A DNA stretch of 64,000 nt from Artemisia argyi (GCA_030686995.1 CM060693.1:118943228-119007227), one strand, 5' to 3'; shown: positions 33,668-47,267, numbered from the stretch's first letter. Numbers and translations are program-made. The notes: generated by a model from the letters alone, not told the origin.

Positions 33668-36222
33668 CAAACCACTCAAACTTGACACCTTTTAATTCAA
33701 ACTTATGTAAACTCAGCTTACTCAGAATTCGATTTTTGGTTAATGGTTTCAAACCATAATTTCAAAAGAGCTTAGGCAGTCTTGAGGTTTACACAACATT
33801 ATCAAGCAACAGTAATTTTAATCAAAAGATAGCAACTTCGACCAACAGCTTGGTGACTGAACAAACGCAGTCGACGAACAAAAATAAAATAGCAGCAGCA
33901 GTTTAACTAGCAAATTTCAAACGAGCAATTTACAAGCAACTTGATCTAACAAGAACAATGAATAGACTTGAAATCAACAAGAACAACAAGTATCATCAAA
34001 TTTGAATGCTGTTGTAGCAGCAGTCTCGAATAGGCCCACGAAAGGCTCCAAAACACACTACGAATCAATAGTGGAGGACAAATTAAAAAATTAATCCTAG
34101 CTGCTACCTAAGGGACTTCCTAAAACACAATCAAAATTTGCAAATGACCAAGTTACAGCCCTTTTGAGGTCCCAAGAAAATCACTCCCAAACCTGGTGCA
34201 GGGGAGTCTCCAGTCACACACCCAACTTCAAGCCTACTTTTCGATAAGCAATTTAATTCCAAAATTCGATTTCCTTTTTGAAATTTGTGAACAGGCTGGG
34301 TGACAACATAAATCAACCAAGTGTTGAAATTTCCAACAAGTAATAAACCCTAGAAGTTATTTTGAAAACTGGTCAAAGAACTGGTATGCAGTTTTGACTT
34401 TTGAAAGGATTTTTAAACTTTTGACTTTTGAAAGGATTTTTAAACTTTTGACTTTTCTTATGGAATTTACCCAAACAAGGCTTGATTTAAACTAATGTGC
34501 TCTTAAGAATAGTAGAATAACAAGACTTAACTTCTAATTAGGACTGTACCTAAGCAGATCAGCTTGAACCAAACACCATTTTACTAAGCTGAATTCAAGA
34601 ATTAACAAAACAACCTACTGAATCACTGCAAAATACTAACCAATTAACTCACAAACTACCTAAACAAACTAAGATAAGCAGAAAATAGCAATAATGATCA
34701 ACAAATAGCAACTAATTCAAACAGTGATATAATCAAGTGAATAAACCTACTTGCCATCCATGACTTTGCTGATCTGATAACCAAGGACCAAGAACTACCT
34801 ATGCATCTCCCAAGAGACTCTAAACCAAATTTCCATCCATGCTTTTGCTACTCTTTTTCTTTGCTTCTTTTCTGAATTTTTTTCTTTCTCTTTTTTTTTC
34901 TTTTTCTGAGCTCGTATTCTTTTTTTTTTTCAGGAATCAAATGAAGATTTTTATACTTGACAAACAAAATGTAGTAAAAAAATGGTGAGCTAAAAATAAA
35001 CAGAGACTGGAATGAACTTAAAAAGCACTTTCATTAAACTTTAAAATACTTCGAATTACAAATAACTTTTTGAAACAAAATAAACTAAACTAAGATAAAA
35101 TGAAAAGATAAGTTGATGATGCCCTAAGGCTTACAAAGGTCCTCTATTTATACTAAATCTAGAAGTGGTAGGTACCAAAATAAGCTCCTCTTGTCTTCAT
35201 CCTTGGAGTTTCTTCACTGGTGTGGAAGCTGAGTTGGAGCCTTTGTGTTTCTTTGCACTCAATCATGACCTTTGATTCAGGCTCCATTCATCCTAGCCCT
35301 TGATTGTGTATTTGGCGCCCAAAAGAAGTTGAGGATCTCCAGCTTGTCATCTCTTGACTGATTGATGAGTGTTAGGTACGAGATGTGAGATTAGAAGTGG
35401 GATTGGGGAATGGGTTTTGATGGTGATGGGGGTGTTGGAGTTATGCAGTCACCGGGGGGGGGGGGGGGGGTTTAAGAGGTGGAAGTGGCGGTGATTTTTT
35501 ATTCAGAGGGTTTGAGTGGAGAAGGAGATAGCGTACGTATGTAGGGTTAGGGTTTGGTTTTGGGTGAAAGGTTTATTAAACGTAAAAGGGGGAAGGCTTA
35601 AGGGTGCAATTTTAGGCCAAAGGATTATATTAAACGTGGGCTGGTGAGAGTGTTAACATGGTGGGCTTTTGGGTAATGGGTAATATGGATCCGTATACAT
35701 GTATACTAATGAAACCATAAGGACCAAGTTTGTTATTTTCTGAATTTGACGGACCAAATTTGCCAATCTTTCGAAACTCAACCAAGGACCACACTTGCCA
35801 TTTTATAATTCCATAAGGACCTTGATTTATAATTTTTTTCATTTAAAATGCCCAAGGACCAAAACTGCCAAGTTTGCAAAGTACAGGGACCAAACATGCC
35901 AATTGTGAAATTTCAAAGGTTTGGTTTGCAATCTTTTGAAAACATTTTACCCAAAGATCATTTGCGATTGAGCGCGGGTTGACTTTTCTTTGAAAATGAT
36001 TGACCAGGGACTAGTTTTGTCAAATTTTGAAAGTCGGGGGACTGAAACTGCCAAATATGTAACTTTTGTTCGTTTTTCGTTTGTTTTCACTCGTTTTGCA
36101 TCAGAAACATATAAAATACGATCTTTGGGATTTTCTTCGCATTTTGGTGCGTTTTTGAGTATTTTTTTATCGTTTTGCAGCTTAGATTTGACTCAAAATG
36201 ATGAGTATTTACACACTCATCA
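32744..36222 (-). repeat. Element E 5' LTR (right copy)
   Basis: 3479 bp, partner of 19227-22677. It carries a 28-bp tandem duplication near 34390-34455 absent from the left copy, a TATA box at 35144-35152 (minus), a 17-base G-run (35454-35470) and a perfect hairpin at its outer end (36199-36222). Confidence 0.92.
33550..33667 (+). mobile_element. tRNA-like SINE fragment inside element E LTR (right copy)
   Basis: Same A-box/B-box unit as at 20036 (B box GGTTCGATCCC at 33601-33611), here with about 38 Ts at the end and one change in the TΨC-like stem. Presence in both LTRs means it was already part of the element before this integration. Confidence 0.5.
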
Positions 36223-37487
36223 GAAATCTTATGGCCGAGGACAATGCCCTCTTTGACCATAAAATGGATTTTCTCCCAATTTAGACACAAGTTTGTTTCT
36301 TTACAATGTTTCAGCATGTTTTCTAAATGGGAGAGATAAGTTGGAAAGAATCCCCAATGACCGAGATATCATCCATAAAGACCTCCATAGTTTTCCCGAT
36401 CATGTCATGGAATATGGCCATCACACACCTTTGGAACGTACCTGGAGCATTACATAAGCCGAAAGGCATACGTCTATAGGTAAAAGTTCCGTAGGGGCAT
36501 GTGAATGTGGTCTTCTCTTGATCCTGCGGATCAATGGGAATCTGAAAGTAACCCGAGAAACCGTCTAGGAAATAATAGTATTCGTTTCCAGCTAATCTCT
36601 CAAGCATTTGGTCCATGAAGGGTAGAGGAAAGTAGTCTTTACGAGTGGCGTCGTTTAACTTTCTATAGTCAATGCACATACACCATCCCGTAACCAATCG
36701 AGTTGGAATCAACTCGTTTTCATCATTTGTGACAACAGTAATGCCACCCTTTTTTGGAACGTAGTGGATTGGGCTAACCCAAGGACTATCAGAGATAGGG
36801 TAAATCAATCCGGCATCAAGAAGTTTGAGAACCTCTTGTTTGATAACCTTATGAATTTTGGGATTAACCCATCTCTGTTGTTGAACTACTGGTTTGAAAT
36901 CATCCTCCATTAAGATTTTATGAGTAGAGAATTCAGGGTTAATAATCGGAGAGTTTCCAAGCAATTGCTTGCTTTTGGGATTTCAAAATCTTTATGAGAG
37001 CAGTCTTCTCCTCATTTTTTAAGTCTCTAGCAATTATGACGGATAATCTATCATTACCCTTCAGGAATGCATATTCAAGATGAGGAGGTAGGTCCTTAAG
37101 TTCGACCTCATGAAATTCATCAGTTTTCTCAACATATTTGATTTCCTCTTTATGAAGTTTTTGTGGAAGAACATGAGGAGGAGAGGGATCTTCATTGAGC
37201 AACTTCTCAAGGAGAAGGATATCACTTTCCGGGTCAATCTTTTGGTTATCAATCCCCTCGAGAATCGAATCACTTTTAAGAAAGGCCTCTATTTCCCCTA
37301 AGACGAAGTCACTTCCCTTAAACGGAGTGAGGGAAGGAGAAGAATTGGCAATTATAGGTTGAGAGGAGGGAGTGGGATTGCCACTCGGAGAATTATCAGA
37401 AAAACCAAGAACTTCTTGAGAGTACTCTTCCGCAGCAACATCGATGACATCGATGCGGTTAATTGAAACCGAGACATAATTGGAGGA
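36223..37487 (-). pseudogene. Element D pol: RT N-terminal part
   Basis: Reads on minus: linker FHEVELKDLPPHLEYAFLKG, then RT motifs [51 protein letters not shown] and catalytic FMDDISV. After a small deletion near 36340 (frame change) it runs LCLNWEKIHFMVKEG to the insertion point of E at HKIS. The N-terminal linker (37202-36939) is in a different frame from the RT (36964-36323). The catalytic Asp pair is kept, but an Arg in the TGWRVCIDYR motif is Cys-flanked and altered. Broken copy; continues at 19226. Confidence 0.86.
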
Positions 37488-37847
37488 TTACCTCGAGGTT
37501 TGATCAAGGTTGAAAGTTATTGCTTCACTACCAACACGTAATGTGATTTCCTCATCAAATACATTGATCAAAGCACGACCTACCCTTAGGAATCCTCTTC
37601 CAAGAATAAGAGGAACCCTTGGATCCGCATCAAAATCAACAATCTTTAAGTCTGCTGGAAAATGGAATTTTCCCACTTTTACAAATACGTCCTCGGCAAT
37701 ACGGAGGGGACGAGATATTGTACGGTCTGCAAGCTCAAGAGTCATGCAGGTGGGAGTGAGTTCCGGAAGAGAGAGTTTCTTCCATACTGAATGAGTCATC
37801 AGGTTGATGCTAGCACCAAGATCGGCCAAGGCATAGCATTCAACCAT
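37488..37847 (-). pseudogene. Element D protease
   Basis: Open segment of about 119 codons with the retropepsin active site LADLGASINLM, the flap-like region [16 protein letters not shown] and the C-terminal VPLILGRGFLRVGRALI. The domain itself looks intact, but it is separated from gag and RT by frame changes on both sides. Confidence 0.82.
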
Positions 37848-37959
37848 TCCTGGGAAAATGCATGGAATGAGAAATTTACCGGGATCTCCCAGCTTTTCGG
37901 GATTGGGCTAACCCAAGGATTGCTCAATAGGTTTTTGATTGTTGATGCAAACTTGGGCA

Positions 37960-39919
37960 TCAAAAGGAGAGCATCCGCGAAGCTGATATCAAAGTGTAAG
38001 TCTTGAAAAATTTGGAAAAAAATTTCCATCTGTGATTTGTTTTTTCGCGGAGCTTTTGGTCTTGCAAACGTGAGGGATATGGAATTGAAGGTTTTAGGTT
38101 GGGTTTTGGATTTTCTGCGGGATTCTCGAGAGTTCCAAATACGAACCTTGTTTTGGGGGTCGGGACCAGGATAACTGGAGGAGGGACGTCATTGGTACCT
38201 CCGTTGTTAGCAGGAAGTACCGTGTCTGTTGTGTCCTCAGTTTCACATTCCTCTACCTGTGTAGAAGAAGAGTTAGATGGAGCCGTGGGTCCTTTATAAG
38301 AAACTCCACTTCTGGTTGTGATCGCCTTTACATCGCCCCTCGGGTTAGCGATCGTGTTGCTTGGTAGCGTACCTGAGCCCGAGGGTCGATCATTTAAAGA
38401 CTTCTTGAGGTCAGAAATCTGGCTGACCAATAATTTGTTCATTTCTTCTTGGGATTTCATAAACTGTTTCAGCAATTCATCAGATGATGGTCCAGTCGGA
38501 ACAATGGAATGAGTTTAGTTAGGAATATTTTGAGTTCGGTTGTTCTGGAAATTTCCTTGATGTTGATTGTTATGACCCTGAAAATTGTTACCCTGCTAAA
38601 AATTACCCTATTGGAAATTATTGACCTGATTAAAATTACCATGACCTTGATTACGGTTAAAATTTCCTTAGTTTTGATTTTGGAAAACCTGGTTGTGACC
38701 AGTATTGAAATTCCCTTGGTTATGGAAACCTTGGTTCATTCGATTTTGGTTCTGATTCTAATTAAAATTGTGGTTCCGGTTTTGGGCATTTTGATTCTTA
38801 GATTGATTGAAACCTGGTGGTCCAAGGTAGTTATATGAACTATAGCTCAAAAGGTTTCGGTCCCCTTGTGGTTGGTAAGAATTACCCCCCGCGTTGTAGG
38901 AACCTTAAGCTGAGTACACGTTTTCATGAACGAAGCCACCGGAGGCTGGGCACTCAGTGTGCAGGTGGGGACCACCACAAGTTTCACAACTTGGGTTGAC
39001 AACTTTGACATGATGATTTTTATTTGTCTGATGGATACGTAAAACTGCTGTAGACAAATCATCAAGCTTTTTATGGAAGGACAGCTATATCATTGTTTGC
39101 TGGAGTGACGGACTTACATGAGTCATTCCTCTAAGCTGAGGAATTCCAAAAATTGTGATGAGCAGTCATGTTTTCGATTAAATCATAGCACTCTTCAGGG
39201 GTCCTTTTTATAAAGGTGCCCCCAGCAGCATCATTGATGGTGTCACGATGATGAAGTGTCAAACCATTGTAGAAGGTATCTATAATGGTGACAAGAAGTA
39301 TATTGTGATTGGGACATCGATCAATAGCAAGTTTATAGCATTCCCATGCCTCAAATAAAGACTCGTCGGGAAGCTGTCTGAAGTTGCTGATATCAGTTCT
39401 TAGTTTTGTTACCATGGAAGGTGGAAAGTATTTTGCCAAAAATTTGGTAACCATTTCATCAAAAGTGTGGATCGAATTCTTCGGAAGGCGATCAACCCAG
39501 GCAGTCGCATGATGAGTGAGGGAGTACGGGAAAAGATATAAACGAAGGCCGTCTTCAGTGACGCCATTTTGTTTCATGCTCTGGGTGACGGTTAAAAATT
39601 TGTCGAGATGCTTGTTAGCATCGTCACCCGGCAATCCGTGGAACTGGCATGAATTTTGGACTTGCTGGATCAGGTGGTGCTTGAGTCCAAAATCTGTGGC
39701 TCCAATAGTGCGTGGTGCAATAGGTGCACCTCTCCCGTGCATGGTAGGCTGACACAACTCCTCCTTCGTTCGGAGATCGGAAGTTGTTTCATCCTTGGGA
39801 GGGTCAGGTGAGGGTGTTGGGGGCCCGTCGTCCATTTTTATTTTTGGTTCTTCAATAACTATACGTAACTCAGTTACGTTTCTTTGACGATTACGCTTTG
39901 TTTGTGAACGAGTGTGCAT
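37960..39919 (-). pseudogene. Element D gag, a different type from E and G
   Basis: Starts MHTRSQTKRNRQRN at 39919. The N-terminal 262 codons are open and contain LIQQVQNSCQFHGLPGDDA, LRLYLFPYSLTHHATAWV, KYFPPSMVTKLRTDI, EAWECYKLAIDRCPNHN and IKRTPEECYDLIENM. After 39131 the frame is broken; a knuckle-like C-x2-C-x3-H segment and an Asn/Gln-rich tract can be traced to about 38520 through several stops. The C-terminal part (38475-37960) with QEEMNKLLVSQISDLKKSL and SGSGTLPSNTIANP matches E and G. The N-terminal half is clearly unlike that of E and G although pol is alike. Confidence 0.83.
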
Positions 39920-40564
39920 GCACTAAAAACAAAATCAATTAAAACAAGACCGAGGCAAAACAACAGAGAACTTAAACCAATAATCATAATATTAATGGCT
40001 TCTTTGAAAAAGGTACACCAATTCAAAAGGATACAAAGGCAAGTTTTAATATTTATTTTCGGAACTTATTAATGGTCATACCCCCAGTTGGTAGGTATTC
40101 TGTCGAATGTTTCTCGATAATGTCTTTTATGTAATTATTAACAAGAAAAAAAAATGTTTTTGGCATTTTGTGGGTATGTGTGAAAAAACTTTTGGAAATT
40201 ATTTTTGGGATCGATTCGATAACCGAAATCGTTTCCTTTAAGATTACTCGCAGGGTGGCGGAGAGAAGAATGGATCTCTTTTCAGTTCGCAATTTAATGT
40301 TAGAACTTGCCTTTACCACCTGTATATGTTGTAATCTTAAAGAATACGAAGTAATTTAACTTCACGATTTGTTTTGTTGTTTATGATTTTTTTGGTGTTG
40401 TTAACACTTTAAGAAAAGTGTTAATGACTTTTTCTGATATGATTTTGATTTTTTTTAAAAATTTACAAAGTGGTGAAATTTGTTCAAGGAGGGTTTTGAA
40501 AATCACTAAACTGCTAAACGTTTTTAAAACACGCAACAACCTCCCCTGCAGCGGCGCCAAAATT
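39920..40564 (-). other. Element D 5' leader with primer site and conserved hairpin
   Basis: Primer site on minus, TGGCGCCGCTGCAGGGGAG (40559-40541), beside the LTR edge TGACTCC (40565). The leader hairpin at 40098-40078 has arms ATACC/GGTAT, where E and G have ACACC/GGTGT, so one base pair changed on both sides. It is followed by TTAATAAGTTCC and AAAACTTGCCTTTGTATCC. No ORF. Confidence 0.7.
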
Positions 40565-42983
40565 TGACTCCTCCCAAACCAACCACTTAACCAGGTGTGG
40601 TCACTAGGCCAAGTCTAGGAGAAAGTGATCAATTTAAGATCCGTTGAAAGCAAAGTGTGTTCACAGGTCGTTATGTCCCAACGAGGCTGAAATTGTATTT
40701 TTGAAACGTTTGAGGGATTCAGTGATTGGGAAAGTAACCAGATAATGATTTGGATTGGATTACACTACTGGAAATGATTGGGATTAAGCTAAATAAACAC
40801 TATTAACAATTACAGGAAATAGATATGTATAAACGTAAACTAATTTAAAACAAATGCGATTGCGTACAGAGAAAAAGGTAAGATTTAAGCAGAAATAAAC
40901 TAGAGGGGGTGAAAGTGACTTTTTTACAAACTTAATATTTAAAGAAAATTTTATGAAAAAAGAAAATTATTTTTTTGATTATTTTATTATTTAATATTAA
41001 TTAAATACTATTTAATAATTAATTTAAATTAACAAAAATACTAAAGTGACTTAGAAAATTATGAAATATTTTATAAAACTAATTAACCATTACAGGAATC
41101 CTAAAAAATTATAAAAATTGTATATAAGCTAATTTACTAATTATTTACTTATTTATTAATTAAAACCTATTTAAACTAATTTAATTATGAAAAATACTAA
41201 ATGAACAGTGAAAATTATGAAAATTTTTCTAAAAATATTTTATGATTTATAAAACCTAGGAAAAATATAAAAAGATACTATTGCTTATAAATAAGCAGAA
41301 AGGAAATTTATTTTTGTTTTTTCAATTAAAACTAAATAAACTTAAATTAATTATTATAAATACTAAACATACTCAGAAAATTATGAAAAGTTTTCTAAAG
41401 CTATTTTAATATATTAGAAACTTAAGAAAAATATAAAATTGAGAATTGCTTTTTGAAAAAGCTGAAAAATAAGTCAAATGACTTAAATAGAAGCTGTCAG
41501 TTATTTTATATTTTTGATTTTTCTTGTTTTTCTTTTACCCAACTATTTTAATACTGAAAATGAACAATTTTTATGAAGACAACTTTTTTGTAGCTTAAGA
41601 ATAAGCTATGTGCAAGCTATTGAGCGGAACCGATGGCTTATTAAGGATTTTGATGACTTATTGTGTGATATAAGCTACTGACAAGTTACCAAAGACAAAA
41701 TAAGCTATATCCAACTGAGATGTGCACAAAATAAGCTAAAACAACTAAACAAGCTCACTGAATAAGCCAGGAAGCTCAAATAAGCAAGTCCCAAACCACA
41801 TAGGCCAAAAGGGCTAATTGCAGCCCTCTGTGGGGTCCACAGGAGTGACCAAGGGTCCAAACTAAAACTAGTTCTAAAAAGCTAGGTTGAGGGGCTTTTA
41901 AATAAGCCAAGGGTCAAGCCCTGGGGTCCACTAATAAGCTTATGAGAAGCTTATGAAGTTGGGTCTGTATTCCTACTGATGAGTCAGCAGGAATGGTCAG
42001 GGTAATTTGAGGGCTTGAATAAGGTATGGGCAAGAAACCAAGAGTCCAAAATAAGCACTGGTCTAATGATACAGACTAATAAGCTATCCAAATAGCTAAG
42101 GGTTGGGGGCTGGGGTGCTCAAATAAGCTCAGGGTGAGCTTTTGAAAAATGGCTTAAAAGCCTGAGTGCCCTGGTGCAGGGTATAAGTCTTCCCTACAGG
42201 TCTAAATGAGGGCTTGAATAAGCACTTAAAAAAATCACAAAAATAATTTAAAATATGGATTTTCAAGTTCAGCTGTCAATCTTTAATTTCCAAAAAGTTC
42301 AGGGGCTGATTATGAAAAATGAAACCAGGAAAATTCTTGCAAAAAATGGATTTCTGAAAAACTTTGCAATTTGACTTTTTCTATTTTCTTGAGACTTTGA
42401 CTTTGATGAACTTAGATTTGATTCTAATGACTGAAAATGAAGTTTTAAGCTAAAATTAGATTTACTAAACTAGATTAACAACTTGTGAATTGATTTGATG
42501 CTTACTAGAATCCTAAATCCTCACAGTGATCAAATGAGGTGAGATCAAAAGTGTTTTTGACTTTGGCTCAAACAAGACCTGGTTTTTATGGTTTGTATGA
42601 TCTTATTAGCACTGATGAGGCATGTGAAAACTACAAACAACCACTTAAACAAGTTAAAACTCAGGATGTTCAACAAATCCAAACAACCTGATAAGAAAAT
42701 GATTGTGAGGCTTTTAAAGCTAAAGGGAACTAAAGACTAAGAAACTGCTTTTTCACAACTTATAATGATCTAATAAGCTTAAATGAACACAAAAACATCA
42801 ACTTGAACCACAATTACCTAAGATGGTAAATTATGCTAAAATGGCAATCAAACTAGGATTTTGAGTAAAAATGGAATCTGATGCACTAGTACTACTTATT
42901 AAACACCAATATGACTAGATTAAACTAATTGAACACAGAAAACACATGAATAAGCAATAATAAGCAGTTACACAGCAGAAGGC
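40565..42983 (-). repeat. Element D 5' LTR, proximal part
   Basis: LTR edge TGACTCCTCCC next to the primer site. AT-rich with many AATAAGC words. It is interrupted at 42983 by element G and resumes at 56394. Sense-strand sequence near the edge (CGTTGGGACATAACGACCTG) resembles the end of G's LTR, so D and G are related families. No gene seen. Confidence 0.8.
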
Positions 42984-45900
42984 TGATGAGTGCTCAAACA
43001 CTCATCATTTTTATCGTATTTAAACTGCCAAAACATACAAAAACAATCAAAAAGTCATCAAAATACTGAAATTATCCCAGGGATTGTGTTTTATGTGTTT
43101 TAAATGCAAAATGAGCAAAAACAAATGAAAAACGATCAAAGTTTGCAATATTGGCAGTTTCAGTCCCCCAAGTTTCAAAATTTATCAAAAATAGTCCCTA
43201 TGCATTTATTTTGAAAGAAAAGTCAACCCAAGTCCTTCAAAAATCAAAAGTTATCAAAAATGGACTTTGGGTGAAAAGTTTGGAAAACCAACATGTTTGG
43301 TCCCTGGAGTTTGAAAATTTGCATAAAAGGTCCTTGGGAATTTTGAAAAATGAAAAAAAAAAATTGGTCCTTGGAATGTGAAAACTTGGCAATATTGGCC
43401 CTTTGTGATACTTTGGTAGAATTACAACTCAGGTCCCTTGTGTTTGGTAGACTTTCATTTTTGGTCCTTGTGATTACTATAAGACCAAACGAACCCTTGA
43501 AGTTATTATAACCTAAAAACCAAACCAAACACAACCTCAACCCACCCTTATCACTCCAAAAGCCCAAACCTCCCTTCCTTGGCCCATTCACACAACCTCA
43601 GCCTACCTCACCAAAATATACTCCCCCGTTTCAAAAGGGTCAAACCTTTGACCTCTCTTCCTCCCCTCCCACGTAACCTGCAAACTCACCAAATTCTCCA
43701 TCTTCCCCCTCCTTTACCTCAGCAATCCACTCCTTGTTCCCTCCACCTCAACTAACATCCAAGGGGCATTTATTGCTCCCCTAAACCTAATACTCAACCA
43801 AAAACAGTGGAAAGGAAAAAAGGCGCCAAAATGCCTTTTAAAGGCTGGGATCAAATATGAGCCATCCAACGGCTTAAAGTGAAGTGGGAAAGTCCTCTAT
43901 GACTGCCAAGACCTAAAAATGTCATATATATAGCAAGAAGAAGCAGTGGAAGAGAGAGTAGTATAACTTAGTGTAAAAACTTAGTCGATTAGTAGTTTTT
44001 ATGATCCTTATTGTATTTTCAAACTTTCTAGCAGTTGTTTAAGTCTTATTATTGTAATTTTAATCTTTTTAAGTAATGAATTTCAACATTTCAGTTTGAT
44101 TTCAAATTTGTACATTTTTTATCAAAAATCTCAAGTATGGTGTAATGATAGTTTATGTTGTTATCATGGACTAGAATAGAACATATAAGCTCCCTGGAAG
44201 CTAGTAAAAGCTTCTAGTTAACTTACAATTCAGTGTAGCTAAAAAAATTTCACAAATACAAAATTGGTCAACATAAGTCAACTGTGGAGTTTGGATTTGA
44301 TTTTTGGAATTTAGAGCACTATTGGAAGCAAAGTAGTTGTGGAAACTTGGTTTAGTGTCTCAGGGGAGACTATAGGGTGAATCTTGGTCCTTGGTTCATG
44401 ATTTTATTCTTGGAAGCAATTGTAAGCTTACTTTACCATTTATATCTATTTACTATATAAGCTATTATTCTTGTTCATATTTGTGTGAATTTTGTTTACT
44501 AAGTGTATTCTAGCATTTTTAGAACTTAATATTGCTTGTTGGTTTGATAAAATTCCATTAATCTCATAGTTGTTTACTTCACTGCCAATTTTAGCTTTTT
44601 AGTGAGATTTAAGTTGTTGATGTTTTTGCTTCTGTTTTTATACTTAGTTAAGTTTAATATACTAGTATAAATGCTCACATTCTAGTTTAATGGACTGAAT
44701 TGGTCATTAGCTTTGAAAATCTCACTTACAAGTTTATAAAGGGGTGTTTGGATCATCTGAGTTCAAGGACTCAGAAGGGTTTTCAGTTGTTGTTTGTTGA
44801 TTAAACTAGTTAACTTAGGTTCTATTAGGACATTTAAGTCATAAAATTGAGTGCTTGTTTTGTAGAAAGTCAAAATCAAGGGTAATATACCTACACAGTT
44901 AACTGTGTAGGTTTTTGAGCACCACAACCACTCAAATCTTTGCAAAAGTGTTTAAGTTGACTTGTTTTAGTTTCATTATAGTTAAAACCATCATAACTAA
45001 TCAGTAAACCTAGATCAAAACTCACCAAAGTCAACTTAGCAAGTTTTCTCAAAAAGTCAAAAAGTGCTTGAGTCAGAAATCCTCAAAATGGCAAGATTTT
45101 TGTAGATTTTTGTACTTAGTTTTAGGCTTTGAAACTTATTGGGTGTATAGTCTATCAGCTAAACTTGAGATTTCCATAATTTTTATATTTTTGTGAATTT
45201 ATTTTGTGGACTGAATTGCCCCTCAAAGTAGGCTGCAGGGGAAGGTATCTCCCCTGCTCAGATCAGACCTCAGCAACACCACCACCTTTGGTGGTTGATT
45301 GTGGCCACCCCAGTGGGTCCCACAGTCCAAGTTTGGGTTCTCCCAACCCCCCTCCTGGCAGGCTTTAAGAGTTGACCAACCAATTGACGTTAGGATCAGT
45401 GGACCCCACTTGGAATTGCCCTCAAAGTTTGTCCCATTTTCTATCTCAGAATCAAAATAGTTAAGTGCTTATTCAGGTTTCTTAGCTTATTCTTATAGCT
45501 TATTTGATTGAAACTTGCTCAAACATGTCCAAGTAACTCAGAGGAACCAAACTTAACCATTGTGGACCCCACATAATTCCATTTGAGCTTAAATCCTTGT
45601 GTGGTCAAAGAAAGTCAACTGTTGGACAAATAAGCACTCAAAGTGCTTATTTCTGAGCTACATAAAAAGTGTTTTTGTAAAAAGTGTTAGTTTTTAGTGT
45701 AAAATAAGTTTGGAAAAAGAAAAAACTCAAAAAACCAATTTTAATTATAGTGATAGCTTCTATTTAATAGAAATTATCATTTTAATTTTCTTTTTAGCTT
45801 ATTTATAAGCAATATAGCATTTTTATATTTTTATTAAGTCTATTTTATATTAAAGTAATTTTAGAAATTTTTCCAGATTTTTCTTTTGTCTTTTAGTGGT

Positions 45901-46716
45901 TTTTAGAATTAATCTTAGTTTAATTAATTATTAATTAATATTAAATAATTAAATAGCATAATTAGATTTTATTAAGTAACACCTAGTTTTTATAATTTTT
46001 CTAGCTTTTATATAAGTTAAAACATTTTTATAATTTTTTCTAGAATTTATACTGTTCATTTTCTTTTTTTATAATATAATTAGTTTAATTGGTAATTAAT
46101 AAATAATTAGTAAATTAGTTTAAAAATACATAAAATTAACTTTTTATAATTTTTTAGATTCCTGTGATGGTTATTTAGATTTATAAAAATCTTTTTAATT
46201 ATCTAAGTCTTTTTAGTAATTTTTAGTAATTTAAATTAATATAAGAGTTAATAAATAGATAATTAGTAATTAATTAATAATTAATAATTAAATAGTGTAA
46301 AAATAATTTTTCTTTTTCTTAAAATTTTCTTTATTTATTAGGATTGTAAAAATAATAATTACACACTCGTAGCCTTTTCAGTTCATCAGTTGTACTTTCT
46401 GTTTCGTTCGTTAGCGTACGTTTTTAATTAAAACGTACGTTTTTAGGTTTTAAATCGATTCTTCCTAATCTCAATTCCAGTAATCAATCACATAGCTTTC
46501 CTAAGTTATTTCATTTCATAATTCTCGAATAATTCTCATTACAACCCTTTTCTGTGAATAATCACCCGATCACAAGCACGCTAAAGCACAATCCACACCT
46601 CGTCGGGACATAACGACCTGGTGATACCCTTTATTACCCGGAAGCATTGGTCTAGGTAGTTTGACCTTGTTGACCATATACTTGGTCAATTTAGGTTGAC
46701 TGTTCTGAGCCAATCA
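42984..46716 (+). repeat. Element G 5' LTR
   Basis: 3733 bp. Begins with a perfect 9-bp hairpin (42984-43007), has GGTCC-type motifs about 33 bp apart at 43160-43470, a TATA box at 43925, long AT-rich stretches and CGTCGGGACATAACGACCTG near the end. Contains 44693-45968, missing from the 3' LTR. Confidence 0.9.
43925..43932 (+). promoter_or_regulatory. Element G LTR TATA box (5' LTR; partner 54852-54859)
   Basis: TATATATA followed by AGCAAGAAGAAGCAG, conserved in both LTRs, about 940 bp from the LTR start. Candidate transcription start about 30 bp downstream. Confidence 0.5.
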
Positions 46717-47267
46717 AAATTTGGCACCGCTGCCGGGGAGGTGTGCGCGTTTCTATAGCGTTTTTTAAGATTAGTGTTATTTCACCATCATCACTGTACA
46801 AAAACCACCACTTTTGTAAATTTTAAATCAAAACATAAAAAAGTCATTAACACTTTTCCTAAAGTGTTAAAACACCAAAAAAATGAAAAAACAACAAAAC
46901 AGATCGTAACGTTTTCTGAATCGGTTTTCTTTTAAGGTGATTCTTAAAGAAATACGATTTTGGTAAACGAAACGATATCAAAAATATTGTCCAAAAGTTT
47001 TTAAACCCATACACAAAACCCAAAAACATCCGTCTTTTCTTGTGAATAATAATAAATACATAAAAACCAACCATCGCAAACCAAGACAGAACACCTACCA
47101 ACTGGGGGTGTGGACATAATAAGTTCCCAAACCAATGATATAAAACTTGCCTTTGTATCCCTGTGAGTGGTGTACCTTTCTTAAAGAAGTCACTTGCTTG
47201 TGATTATTGGTTTAAGTTCACTGTGGATTTGCCTCGATTTTGTTTTGATTGGTTTTATCTCTAGTGC
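46717..47267 (+). other. Element G 5' leader with primer site and conserved hairpin
   Basis: Primer site TGGCACCGCTGCCGGGGAG at 46722-46740, five bases inside the LTR. The hairpin at 47091-47111 (arms ACACC/GGTGT) is followed by ATAATAAGTTCCC and AAAACTTGCCTTTGTATCC (to 47160), blocks shared with E and D. No ORF. Confidence 0.72.

Larger units (their letters stand above)
19227..36222 (-). mobile_element. Element E: complete Athila-type Gypsy element nested in D
   Basis: LTRs at 19227-22677 and 32744-36222 begin TGATTCG and end CTCATCA, flanked by a perfect 5-bp duplication GAAAT (19222-19226 and 36223-36227). On minus: 5' LTR, primer site, leader, gag, protease, RT, RNase H, integrase, 3' untranslated region with PPT, 3' LTR. 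Without nested F (26254-29294) it is about 13.95 kb. Joining the flanks reconnects the RT frame of D around HKIS. The two LTRs are nearly identical by eye apart from a 28-bp tandem duplication in the right copy and homopolymer differences, so insertion was fairly recent. No env ORF is visible after integrase. Confidence 0.93.

Noticed and set aside
43151..43591. Small frames on both strands in G's U3 region (repeated at 54060-54506)
   Set aside because: Present only because both LTRs repeat the same GGTCC-rich sequence; no domain and out of context.
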